A DNA stretch of 43,984 bases from Oscillospiraceae bacterium (lineage in GTDB: Bacteria > Bacillota > Clostridia > Oscillospirales > Oscillospiraceae): NCBI GenBank assembly GCA_017466215.1, contig JAFTUO010000011.1, positions 1 to 43,984 on the forward strand. The letters run 5' to 3'. The position numbers were made by a program, and so were the translations under genes. Each line of letters opens with the position of its first letter. Position 1 is the stretch's first letter. Shown piece after piece: positions 34,213-42,500 of the stretch. Under the pieces are notes generated by a model that saw only the letters and a list, made by a program, of their open reading frames with translations, searched no databases and had not been told where the DNA came from.

Positions 34213-34910
34213 TGGGAAAGGACGTAATCGTAGCTTGTGATTTCTCCTCTGCAGAGGCAACCTTCGCTTTTTTGGATAAATTCACCGGCAGAAAACCCTT
34301 TGTAAAGATCGGTATGGAGCTTTACTATGCAGAAGGCCCTGCCATTGTCAAGCAGATCAAAGCCCGCGGCCACAAGATCTTTCTAGATCTGAAGCTGCAC
34401 GACATCCCCAACACCGTCAAAAAAGCTATGGCAGTCCTCAGCAATCTGGATGTGGACATCACCAACCTCCACGCTGCCGGTACCTCCGCAATGATGCGCG
34501 GCGCTCTGGAGGGTCTGACCCGTCCCGACGGCAGCCGCCCCCTGCTGATCGCTGTTACCCAGCTGACCTCTACTGATCAGGAGGCTATGGAAAAGGATCT
34601 TCTGATCAATCACCCCATTGACGAGGTGGTTATGCACTACGCTGAAACCGCAAAGAATGCCGGTCTTGACGGCATTGTCTGCTCCCCTCTGGAGGCCGGC
34701 AAGGTCCACGACCGCTGCGGTATGAACTTCCTGACCATCACTCCCGGTGTCCGCTTTGCCGACGGCGATATCGGCGACCAGAAGCGGGTTATGACCCCTG
34801 CAGCCGCCAAGGAGATCGGCTCTGACTACATCGTTGTGGGCCGTCCCATCACCGCTGCCGCCGATCCCGTAGCCGCATACGAACGCTGCGTTGCAGAATT
34901 CTGCGATTAA
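34212..34910 (+). CDS. pyrF: Orotidine 5'-phosphate decarboxylase
   Basis: The product is 232 residues, the short bacterial type, catalysing OMP to UMP, the last step of the pathway. The catalytic Asp-Lys-Asp array is in FLDLKLHDIPNTV near residue 56-68. The N-terminal VIVACDFSS strand, the ITPGVRF phosphate-site segment and DYIVVGRPIT near the end complete the barrel signature. TAATG couples it to pyrD. A gap of 44 bases with AAAGGAG separates it from pyrE. Confidence 0.95.
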   Translation: MGKDVIVACDFSSAEATFAFLDKFTGRKPFVKIGMELYYAEGPAIVKQIKARGHKIFLDLKLHDIPNTVKKAMAVLSNLDVDITNLHAAGTSAMMRGALEGLTRPDGSRPLLIAVTQLTSTDQEAMEKDLLINHPIDEVVMHYAETAKNAGLDGIVCSPLEAGKVHDRCGMNFLTITPGVRFADGDIGDQKRVMTPAAAKEIGSDYIVVGRPITAAADPVAAYERCVAEFCD

Positions 34911-34954
34911 GCGGCGAGTCGCTGTATTATTGATTAGATAAAGGAGCACGTTAT

Positions 34955-35611
34955 ATGGAGTCCTACAAAAGAGAGTTTATTGAGTTCCTGCAAAGCGCAG
35001 GCGTGCTGAAATTCGGCGACTTCACCGCCAAATCCGGCCGAAAGATCCCCTACTTCATCAACGCCGGTATGATCAAAACCGGCGACCAGATCACAAAAAT
35101 GGGCGAATTCTACGCCCGGGCATATACCGAAAAGCTGGGCAAGAAGCGCACTGTTCTTTATGGCCCCGCCTACAAGGGTATTTCCCTGTCCATTTCCGCC
35201 GCTGTTGCGCTATCCAAGGACGGTCTGGATCTTCCTTTCTTCTTCAACCGCAAGGAGGTCAAGGATCACGGCGAGGGCGGCACATTCGTCGGCTATGTTC
35301 CCCAGGCCGGTGAAGAGATCGTCATTATCGAGGACGTCATCACCGCCGGCACTGCCATCCGCGAGAGTATGGACATCCTGAAGCACCTGGAAGGCACAAA
35401 AGTCATCGCTACATTCATTATGGTTGACCGCAAGGAAAAGGGCAAATCCGATACCGGCGCTATGAAGGAGATCGAAAACGAGTTCGGCTTCCCCGTCTAC
35501 TCCATCGTGGACGTTTACGATATCATCGAATATCTGGAAGAAGACCCCGCCAATGAAGAAAATGTAACCCGGATCAAAAACTATCTGGCAGTGAATGGAG
35601 CAAAAGAATGA
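34955..35611 (+). CDS. pyrE: Orotate phosphoribosyltransferase
   Basis: The product is 218 residues and joins orotate to PRPP to give OMP, the step before PyrF. The PRPP-binding motif is [17 protein letters not shown] near residue 127-143, and the flexible-loop region is [15 protein letters not shown]. The N-terminal [12 protein letters not shown] substrate segment is also typical. The stop overlaps the pyrB start by 4 bases (ATGA), so the two are coupled. Confidence 0.95.
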   Translation: MESYKREFIEFLQSAGVLKFGDFTAKSGRKIPYFINAGMIKTGDQITKMGEFYARAYTEKLGKKRTVLYGPAYKGISLSISAAVALSKDGLDLPFFFNRKEVKDHGEGGTFVGYVPQAGEEIVIIEDVITAGTAIRESMDILKHLEGTKVIATFIMVDRKEKGKSDTGAMKEIENEFGFPVYSIVDVYDIIEYLEEDPANEENVTRIKNYLAVNGAKE

Positions 35612-36687
35612 GAAGTTTAATCAGCATTTTGGATTTTTCCGTGGAAGAGCTGGATCAGCTCATCGCCACCGCCAAGGACATCATCGCCCATCCCGAAAAC
35701 TACTGGGATCGCTGCGCACACAAGAAGCTGGCAACGCTGTTCTTTGAGCCCTCCACCAGAACCCGCTTGAGCTTTGAAGCGGCTATGATGGAGCTGGGCG
35801 GCAACGTCATCGGCTTCTCCCAGGCCAGCTCCTCCTCCGCCTCCAAGGGCGAGAGTATGGCCGACACTGCCAAGATCCTCAGCTGCTACGCGGACATTAT
35901 GGCCATCCGCCATCCCAGAGAAGGCGCTCCCTTTGTGGCGTCCCGCAATGCGTCCGTTCCCGTGATCAACGCCGGCGACGGCGGCCATAACCACCCCACC
36001 CAGACACTGGCAGACCTGCTGACCATTTCCCGGGAAATGGGCCGGCTCACCGATCTGACCATTGGTTTCTGCGGCGATCTGAAGTACGGCAGAACGGTCC
36101 ATTCCCTCATTGAGGCGATGAGCCGTTACACCGGCATCAAATTTGTACTTATCTCCCCTGAAGAGCTGAAGCTGCCCAACTACGTGCGCTATAACACGCT
36201 GGAAAAGCACCAGATCCCCTACGAGGTAACTACCTCTCTGGAAGAGGCCCTGCCTGAGCTGGACGTGCTGTATATGACCCGCATCCAGCAGGAGCGATTC
36301 GACGATCTGGATGAATACAACCGTCTGAAAGACAGCTATGTCCTCAACACCGAGAAGATGAAGCTGGCAAAGAGCAATATGTGCGTACTGCACCCCCTGC
36401 CCCGTGTCAACGAGATCAGCGTGGCCGTGGACGACGATCCCAGAGCCGCATACTTCCGCCAGGCCCTGAACGGCAAGTATATGCGTATGGCGCTGATCCT
36501 GAAGCTTCTGGAAGAAGCAAAAGATCCTGTCAAGGAAGAGATCGTAACAGACGATCTGGTCTACGACCGGATCTGCACCAACCCCAAGTGTATCTGCCAG
36601 GTTGAGCAAGAGCTGCGCCACACCGCCAAGATCACCGATCCCAAGGAAGGTATCCTGCGCTGCATCTACTGCGAGAAAAAGGTATAA
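35608..36687 (+). CDS. pyrB: Aspartate carbamoyltransferase catalytic chain fused to a PyrI-type zinc domain
   Basis: The product is 359 residues against about 310 for a plain catalytic chain. Residues about 1-310 are the transcarbamoylase: [16 protein letters not shown] near 46-60 (carbamoyl-phosphate loop), the [11 protein letters not shown] segment near 130, and [10 protein letters not shown] near 258. The extra C-terminal part, about 315-359, has Cys323, Cys328, Cys352 and Cys355 and ends in [10 protein letters not shown]. This spacing is identical to the zinc-binding cysteines of the E. coli regulatory chain PyrI (109, 114, 138, 141), and the flanking NPKCI and YCEK residues match too. 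The PyrI nucleotide-binding domain is absent. It closes the operon, followed by a terminator. Confidence 0.93.
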   Translation: MRSLISILDFSVEELDQLIATAKDIIAHPENYWDRCAHKKLATLFFEPSTRTRLSFEAAMMELGGNVIGFSQASSSSASKGESMADTAKILSCYADIMAIRHPREGAPFVASRNASVPVINAGDGGHNHPTQTLADLLTISREMGRLTDLTIGFCGDLKYGRTVHSLIEAMSRYTGIKFVLISPEELKLPNYVRYNTLEKHQIPYEVTTSLEEALPELDVLYMTRIQQERFDDLDEYNRLKDSYVLNTEKMKLAKSNMCVLHPLPRVNEISVAVDDDPRAAYFRQALNGKYMRMALILKLLEEAKDPVKEEIVTDDLVYDRICTNPKCICQVEQELRHTAKITDPKEGILRCIYCEKKV

Positions 36688-36689
36688 CA

Positions 36690-36724
36690 AAAATCCCCGG
36701 TCATTCCGACCGGGGATTTTTCTC
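36690..36724. terminator. Bidirectional terminator between pyrB and the GIY-YIG gene
   Basis: Stem AAAATCCCCGGTC / GACCGGGGATTTT with a 5-base loop, followed by T residues on both strands. Part of it encodes the last residues of the minus-strand GIY-YIG protein. Confidence 0.9.
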
Positions 36725-36976
36725 ATTCCATTGTTCGCACAGGGCTTCTTTCTCACTGCGCTTTAGCTGCTTGATAGCGTATTCGCGCCGAAAAGCGGAA
36801 ACTTTATCCTCGCATTTTTCCGTGTAGACAAGCTCCAGCGGGCCTCTGCTGCGGGTATATTTCGCGCCGTTGCCGCTGCGGTGTGCTTCCAGCCGGGCAG
36901 CAACATCCGTCGTTACACCGGTATACAGCGTGCCGTCGCCGCAGCGCAGGATATAGACCCACCAGGTTTTCTCCAT
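36701..36976 (-). CDS. GIY-YIG nuclease domain protein (UPF0213/YhbQ type)
   Basis: The product is 91 residues, one GIY-YIG domain: WWVYILRCGDGTLYTGVTTD at the start contains the VYIL and LYTGVT forms of the motif, followed by RLEAHRSGNGAKYT and the conserved E in the RREYAIKQLKR helix. These small proteins are predicted nucleases, perhaps in DNA repair; function is not established. The ATG at 36976 follows GAGGT; the upstream TTG is too early. The final codons lie within the terminator stem. It is third in the pncB unit, 8 bases after the membrane gene. Confidence 0.88.
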   Translation of the reverse strand: MEKTWWVYILRCGDGTLYTGVTTDVAARLEAHRSGNGAKYTRSRGPLELVYTEKCEDKVSAFRREYAIKQLKRSEKEALCEQWNEKNPRSE

Positions 36977-36984
36977 AGCACACC

Positions 36985-37479
36985 TCAAACCTTGAAACGG
37001 ATGGACAGCAATCTATCCAGCAGAAAAAACGTAACATTGCCCATCAGCAAAGTAACCAGGGTCAGCACCGTGCCCATTTCCTCGAATTCGCTTAAGATCT
37101 GCGCCATACCGAAAATGTGCATCAGCAGCCAGTACATCAGCAGGATCGCTGCGTTGAATAGCAGCGTCTTCCACAGCCACCGCATCTGCAGTGTGTCCAT
37201 TTTCGGCTTCAAAATGGGATAATAGCCCAAAAATGCGAATACCGCTGCAGCTTCCTTATCCGGGCTCAGCAGGCAGCCCAAAATGGCCACCGCACCATAC
37301 CAGGCCCAGGCGATCCTTGCCCCGCAGCGCTTCAGCACCACCGCCAGGATCAGCATACTGAGCATCGGGCACACAAAGGTGGTCGCGGGGATCAAACCGC
37401 CCAGCCAAGTGATTGCAACCGCCAGGGACGCCAGCACGCCACCCAGAGCAATATTTGCGGCAGAATTACGTCTTGCCAT
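36985..37479 (-). CDS. Integral membrane protein, possible ECF transporter S component
   Basis: The product is 164 residues with five or six hydrophobic segments (about 10-30, 32-50, 55-72, 75-90, 105-125 and 130-155). The layout and the small size match substrate-binding S components of ECF transporters, and the ALGGVLASLAV start and a FLGYYPILK motif in the middle recall a clostridial family of that type. I cannot name the ligand from sequence. It overlaps the end of pncB by 14 bases, so a role in niacin or related vitamin uptake is a reasonable guess from context. Confidence 0.6.
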   Translation of the reverse strand: MARRNSAANIALGGVLASLAVAITWLGGLIPATTFVCPMLSMLILAVVLKRCGARIAWAWYGAVAILGCLLSPDKEAAAVFAFLGYYPILKPKMDTLQMRWLWKTLLFNAAILLMYWLLMHIFGMAQILSEFEEMGTVLTLVTLLMGNVTFFLLDRLLSIRFKV

Positions 37480-38917
37480 GGTGCTTCAGCAGGCCGTACT
37501 TAATATCCCACAGCTTCTGGGAAAGGTCCACGTAGTAATTATGGGGATTGTCAAAACGCTTGACCTCGTCCCACAGCGTGTCCACCTGCTCCAGGCAGTA
37601 GTTGCGGATCTGCTCCAATGTGGGACGCTCGTACACCAGCTCGCCGCCCAGGAAGATGGGCACCTGCAGCTCCTTAGCGGTGAAATTGTACACCGTCTTG
37701 GTCTTCCAGGTCGCATCCGGGTCAAAGATCTCCAGATCCTTGCTGTCATCCACGATCTCATCGTGGACACACAGATAGTCTGCAATGGCCTTGCCGGTAT
37801 CGTTGCCGAAGAAGCGGTACACCTTCTTGAAATGGGGGTTGGTGATCTTGCCAACGTTTTCAGAAATCTTGATCTTGGGCACAATAATGCCGTCGTCATC
37901 CTCAACAGCAGCCAGCTTGTATACGCCGCCAAAGACCGGCTCGCTGCGTGCTGTGATCAGCCGCTCACCAACGCCGAACATATCGACCTTCGCGCCCTGG
38001 CGCAGCAAACCCTGAATGATATACTCGTCCAGGGAATTGGACGCGGAGATCTGACACTCCGTCCAACCGGCATCATCCAGCATCTTGCGGGCTTTCTGGG
38101 TCAGATAGGCAATATCGCCGGAGTCCAGACGGATACCGCATTTGGTGATGCCCTTGGGCTTCAGCACCTCGTTGAATACCATAATGGCATTGGGAACGCC
38201 GGATTTCAGGGTATTATAAGTATCCACCAGCAAGGTTGCATTGTTGGGATAGATCTCACAGTAGGTCTTGAATGCCTCATATTCGCAGTCGAACATCTGC
38301 ACCCAGGCGTGGGCCATCGTACCGCCGGCGTAAACGCCGTACAGCTGGTCGGAGATGGTGCAGGCTGTGCCGTTGCAGCCGCCGATATATGCCGCTCTGG
38401 AGCCTAAGATGGCAGCATCCGTGCCCTGGGCTCTGCGGGAGCCAAATTCCAGCACAGTACGGCCCTGAGCCGCACGGACGATGCGGTTGGCCTTGGTAGC
38501 GATCAGGCTCTGGTGATTGATGCACAGCAGCAGGAAGGTCTCCACCAGCTGCGCCTCAATCGCCGGCGCTCTGACGGTAATGATGGGCTCGTGGGGGAAA
38601 ATGGGCGTACCCTCAGGAACGGCCCAGATATCGCCGGTAAACTTAAAATTCGCCAGATATTCCAGGAAGCCCTCGCTGAACAGCTTTCTGCTCCGCAGAT
38701 ATTCGATATCCTCTGCGCTAAAGTGCAGATTCAGCACATAATCAATGATCTGATCCAGACCGGCCGCAATGGCAAAGCCGCCACCGTCGGGACAGCGCCG
38801 GAAAAACAGGTCAAAATACGTAATGCGATCTTTGTAGCCTTTTTCAAAGTAACCGTTGCCCATGGTGAGCTCATAGAAGTCGCACAGCATGGTCAGGTTC
38901 AGTTTATCACCGTTCAT
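37466..38917 (-). CDS. pncB: Nicotinate phosphoribosyltransferase
   Basis: The product is 483 residues and turns nicotinate plus PRPP into nicotinate mononucleotide, the NAD salvage entry step. Features: LCDFYELTMGNGYF at the N-terminus, FEFGSRRAQGTDAAI-type segment (here LEFGSRRAQGTDAA, near 155), GTMAHAW with the conserved His that is phosphorylated in this family, GIRLDSGDI near 260 and ISASNSLDEYII near 290. The length and motifs fit the longer Firmicutes form. The ATG at 38917 has AAAGGAG 9 bases upstream. It leads a unit with an S-component-like gene and a GIY-YIG gene. Confidence 0.94.
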   Translation of the reverse strand: MNGDKLNLTMLCDFYELTMGNGYFEKGYKDRITYFDLFFRRCPDGGGFAIAAGLDQIIDYVLNLHFSAEDIEYLRSRKLFSEGFLEYLANFKFTGDIWAVPEGTPIFPHEPIITVRAPAIEAQLVETFLLLCINHQSLIATKANRIVRAAQGRTVLEFGSRRAQGTDAAILGSRAAYIGGCNGTACTISDQLYGVYAGGTMAHAWVQMFDCEYEAFKTYCEIYPNNATLLVDTYNTLKSGVPNAIMVFNEVLKPKGITKCGIRLDSGDIAYLTQKARKMLDDAGWTECQISASNSLDEYIIQGLLRQGAKVDMFGVGERLITARSEPVFGGVYKLAAVEDDDGIIVPKIKISENVGKITNPHFKKVYRFFGNDTGKAIADYLCVHDEIVDDSKDLEIFDPDATWKTKTVYNFTAKELQVPIFLGGELVYERPTLEQIRNYCLEQVDTLWDEVKRFDNPHNYYVDLSQKLWDIKYGLLKHHGKT

Positions 38918-38948
38918 TGAAAATCGCTCCTTTGTGTAAGATAGTGCT

Positions 38949-38977
38949 ATTATAAACCCGTTTTTTACAAATAGCAA
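38949..38977 (-). promoter_or_regulatory. pncB promoter
   Basis: On the minus strand TTGCTA (38972-38977), 17 bases and TATAAT (38949-38954). It is back to back with the promoter at 38986. Confidence 0.75.
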
Positions 38978-38985
38978 CCAAAATA

Positions 38986-39014
38986 TTGACACCCAATTTT
39001 TTATGGGATATTAT
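38986..39014 (+). promoter_or_regulatory. Promoter of the thioesterase gene
   Basis: TTGACA (38986-38991), 17 bases and TATTAT (39009-39014), 30 bases before the start codon and divergent from pncB; the two -35 boxes are 8 bases apart. Confidence 0.85.
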
Positions 39015-39044
39015 TGAAGAAAACGGACGAAAGGATGTATCGCT

Positions 39045-39431
39045 ATGAATGTAACCGTTGGAATGAAAGGCACAGCAGAAAATCTGTGTGAAAAGGAAGA
39101 TACCGCCCTGGTGGTAGGCTCCGGAAGCCTGCTGGTATACGCTACCCCCTGCATGGCCGCGCTGATGGAGGCCGCTGCCTGCGACGCCATTGAAGCAGGT
39201 CTGAGTGATGGCGAAACCACAGTAGGCATCGAGCTGAACTTAAAGCACACCGCCGCCACTCCAGTGGGTCTGGAGGTCCGCGCCGAGGCGGAGGTTACCG
39301 CCGTTGAGGGTAAGATCGTTTCTTTCCAGATCACAGCATACGACGAAGCCGGCGTCATCGGTGAAGCTACCCACAAACGTGCCTGCGTCAATACACAAAA
39401 ATTCCTGGACAAAACCTACGCAAAGCTGTAA
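39045..39431 (+). CDS. FlK-like hot-dog thioesterase
   Basis: The product is 128 residues, a single hot-dog domain of the family that includes the fluoroacetyl-CoA thioesterase FlK. It shows the VYATPCMAALMEAAACDAI segment near 31-50 with the active-site Thr/Glu context, the VGIELNLKHTAATPVG segment near 65-80 with the conserved His, and the final GEATHKRACVN strand. Members are usually predicted acyl-CoA thioesterases; the physiological substrate in gut Clostridia is not known. AAGGA lies upstream of the ATG. It stands alone between its promoter and the next promoter at 39447. Confidence 0.85.
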   Translation: MNVTVGMKGTAENLCEKEDTALVVGSGSLLVYATPCMAALMEAAACDAIEAGLSDGETTVGIELNLKHTAATPVGLEVRAEAEVTAVEGKIVSFQITAYDEAGVIGEATHKRACVNTQKFLDKTYAKL

Positions 39432-39446
39432 ATGCCCTGCCATATG

Positions 39447-39474
39447 TTGACAATCCGGGGTTGAATGATAAAAT
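39447..39474 (+). promoter_or_regulatory. Promoter of the leucine-rich repeat gene
   Basis: TTGACA (39447-39452), 16 bases and TAAAAT (39469-39474), 49 bases before the start codon. Confidence 0.85.
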
Positions 39475-39523
39475 AGAAGCAGCAAAACCGGATGACGGAT
39501 CAAACGAAAAAGGAGACTGCGAT

Positions 39524-42500
39524 ATGAAGAAATTAATTACAGTTATTCTGCTTGTAGTATGCCTGAGCATACTCTTTGCGATGCCTGCAAGCGCAGCCGA
39601 ATATACCGACCCTCTGGCGGTCAAATTCGATGATGCTGTCGGATACTGCGATATGTTCTACGACACTCTCGAATGGTATGCAATTTGCAAGGTGAGCTGG
39701 ACCTTCGTGGATTGGGATTACGAGGGTGAGCCACCTGAGGTGCAGGTGCCTGCTGCGGAGTATGAGGCAGAGGTTGCCAAATACTGCGTACTGTCCGAAA
39801 GCCTGCTGGCAGCCATCCGGAACGAGACGGATTACAACGGCGATCCCATTTATGATCCCGAAACAAATACCTACACTGCCTTCTATGTCGGCGGTTGGGG
39901 CGGCGCTTTGCCCGCAAGGCTTTACGCCGGCTATGTCAAAACCGGCGAGGACACCTATGATGTTTACTATGAAAAGGTTACTTACGGCTTCCTGGCAGAC
40001 GATCTTCCTGAGGGCGTAACGGAAGAAGATATTGTCGGCAGCGAATGGCCTGAAACCGTGGAATATCAGGGTCAGATCTACACCAATGGCCCTGAGGGCT
40101 ATTCTTATATCAAATCATACGATAAGTGCGGCATTAAGTACGGCGTTAAGCTCGATGGCGACAATGTGCTTCTTGCTACCCGCACCCCCTATGCCGTGGG
40201 TGAGCAGCCTGATGTCTTTGACGATGTTACAATCGAAGATATCCTTACTTATGAAATCGTTGACGGCGAGGCAATCATTACCGATTGCGATGACACCGTA
40301 ACTGGCAGTATCACTATCCCCGATACTCTGGGCGGCTATCCGGTAACTAAGATCCAGCACTCTGCCTTTGCTGATTGTGCCGGTCTGACTGAGGTTACGC
40401 TGCCTAACACCATTACATACATTGCAAATTCTGCCTTCCTTGGCTGCAACGGCCTGACCGAGATCACGATCCCCGCCTCCGTAACGCAGATCAGTATGAC
40501 GGCTTTCAGCAATTGCGCAAACCTGACTGCAATCAATGTTGCAGAAGGCAACGCCAATTACACCAGTGAAAACGGTGCGTTGTTTAACGCCGATATGACA
40601 GAGCTTCACTGCCTGCCCGGCGGCTTCACCGGTGAGTATACGATCCCCGCCAGCGTAACCACCGTTTGGGACTATGCTTTCTATGGCTGCACCAAATTGA
40701 CCCGGGTCACCGTCCCCGGCAATGTAAGCTACCTCACAGCCGTCGCCTTTGCTGATTGCACCAATCTGGAGCATATCGCCGTCATCAGCAACAACGCCAA
40801 TTACACCAGCGATGCATACGGCGTTCTCTACAATAAGGCTCAAACAGAGATTATCCACGTTCCTCAGACCTTTTACGGTAGCTATGCGATCCCCGACACG
40901 ATTACCTCCATTGAAGAGTTTACTTTCGCACACCGTACCGGTGAGTTCAGTGTATATACGGGCAACGGCGTAACCACCATCAGCGATGGTGCCTTCCTTA
41001 ATTGCCAGGGCTTGCAGACAGTAATACTGGGTGACAACGTCAGCAACATTGGCACATTGGCATTTGAGGCCTGCTCCAATCTGCAGGGTTATGGTGTATC
41101 GGATAACAATCCGTATTATAGCTCCGGCGATGACGCAGCTCTGTTCAACAAGGATAAAACGGAACTGGTGCTTGTTCCCGCTGCATTTGATGGCGACTAT
41201 ACCGTTCCCGCTGGCGTAACCAAAATTCGTGACTATGCGCTGGACGGATGCTCCGTTTACAGCGTAACCATCGGTGACGATGTTACCCATATCGGCAAGC
41301 GAGCCTTCAATAACTGCATGGATATGGAATGGGTAATCATCGGCAGCAGCGTTGAGACCATTGACGAATACGCCTTTATGAATTGCGTCCGATTGAGCAA
41401 GGTCGTCATTCCCACCAGCGTGACCAAAATTGCGGATTACGCATTCAGACGCTGCTCCGAATTGACAGACGTTCACTATATCGGCACAGAAGCCCAGTGG
41501 GGCGATATCACCATCGGCATCAACAACGACCCCCTGACTGGAGCTACTTTCCATTTTGAGAGCGACGGCTCTGCTCCCCCTGACCCCTGGTACCTTAGCT
41601 ACGAGATTATTGACGGCGGAGCCGTCATCACAGCTTGTGATACATCCATTGAGGGCAACCTGGAGCTGCCTGCAACCCTGGGCGGCTATCCCATCACCGG
41701 CATTGGCAATAACGCCTTCCGTTTCTGCCAAATCACGGATATCACCTTGCCCGAAACTCTGGAAGCCATCGGCAACAATTCCTTTTGCGGTACCGCTCTG
41801 AGAGGTATTTATATTCCTTCCGGCGTACATACCATCGGTCAGGTTGCATTCCAGGAAAGCGTCGACTTTAACGGTTTCGTAGTAGCGCAGGACAATCCCT
41901 ACTTCAGCAGCGACGGATACGGTGTTCTGTTTAACAAGCCCCAAACCGAGCTGATTTCTGCCCCCTGCGCTCTGCTAGGCACATACGCAATTCCCAACAC
42001 CGTAACGACCGTGGGTTATTCCGCTTTCTTTGGCTGCTCGCAACTTACGCAGCTTGACATTCCTGCCAGCGTTACCAATATGGATTTTGATGCAGGCATT
42101 TTCAAGGATTGCACCAGCCTTTGTACCATAACCGTAGACCCGGCAAATCCCAACTACTACGCAGACGCTGAAAGCGTCCTCTACAGCAAAGACGGAACAA
42201 ACATTTACTATGCGCCCAAAACCATAAGCGGTGATTATATCATCCCCGAGGGTGTTACTTCCCTTAACAATGCCTTTGAATACTGTTTCGATTTGACCGG
42301 GCTCTATTTCCCCGAAAGTCTTACAAATATCGACAGCCAATTCTGGTCCTGCAATCTAAAGAAGGTCTATATCCCGGCTACCGCAACCATCTTTAACTTC
42401 AATCTGCATCCGCTGGAGGAATCTCAGGCCATGGTCCTCTACGCCGGCACGCAGGAGCAGTGGGATGCGATCCACATGCTGGATAGTAACAAGCATCCGC

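Noticed and set aside
40115..41944. 609-codon minus-strand open frame
   Set aside because: Antisense of the leucine-rich repeat gene; its apparent repeats mirror those of the real gene.
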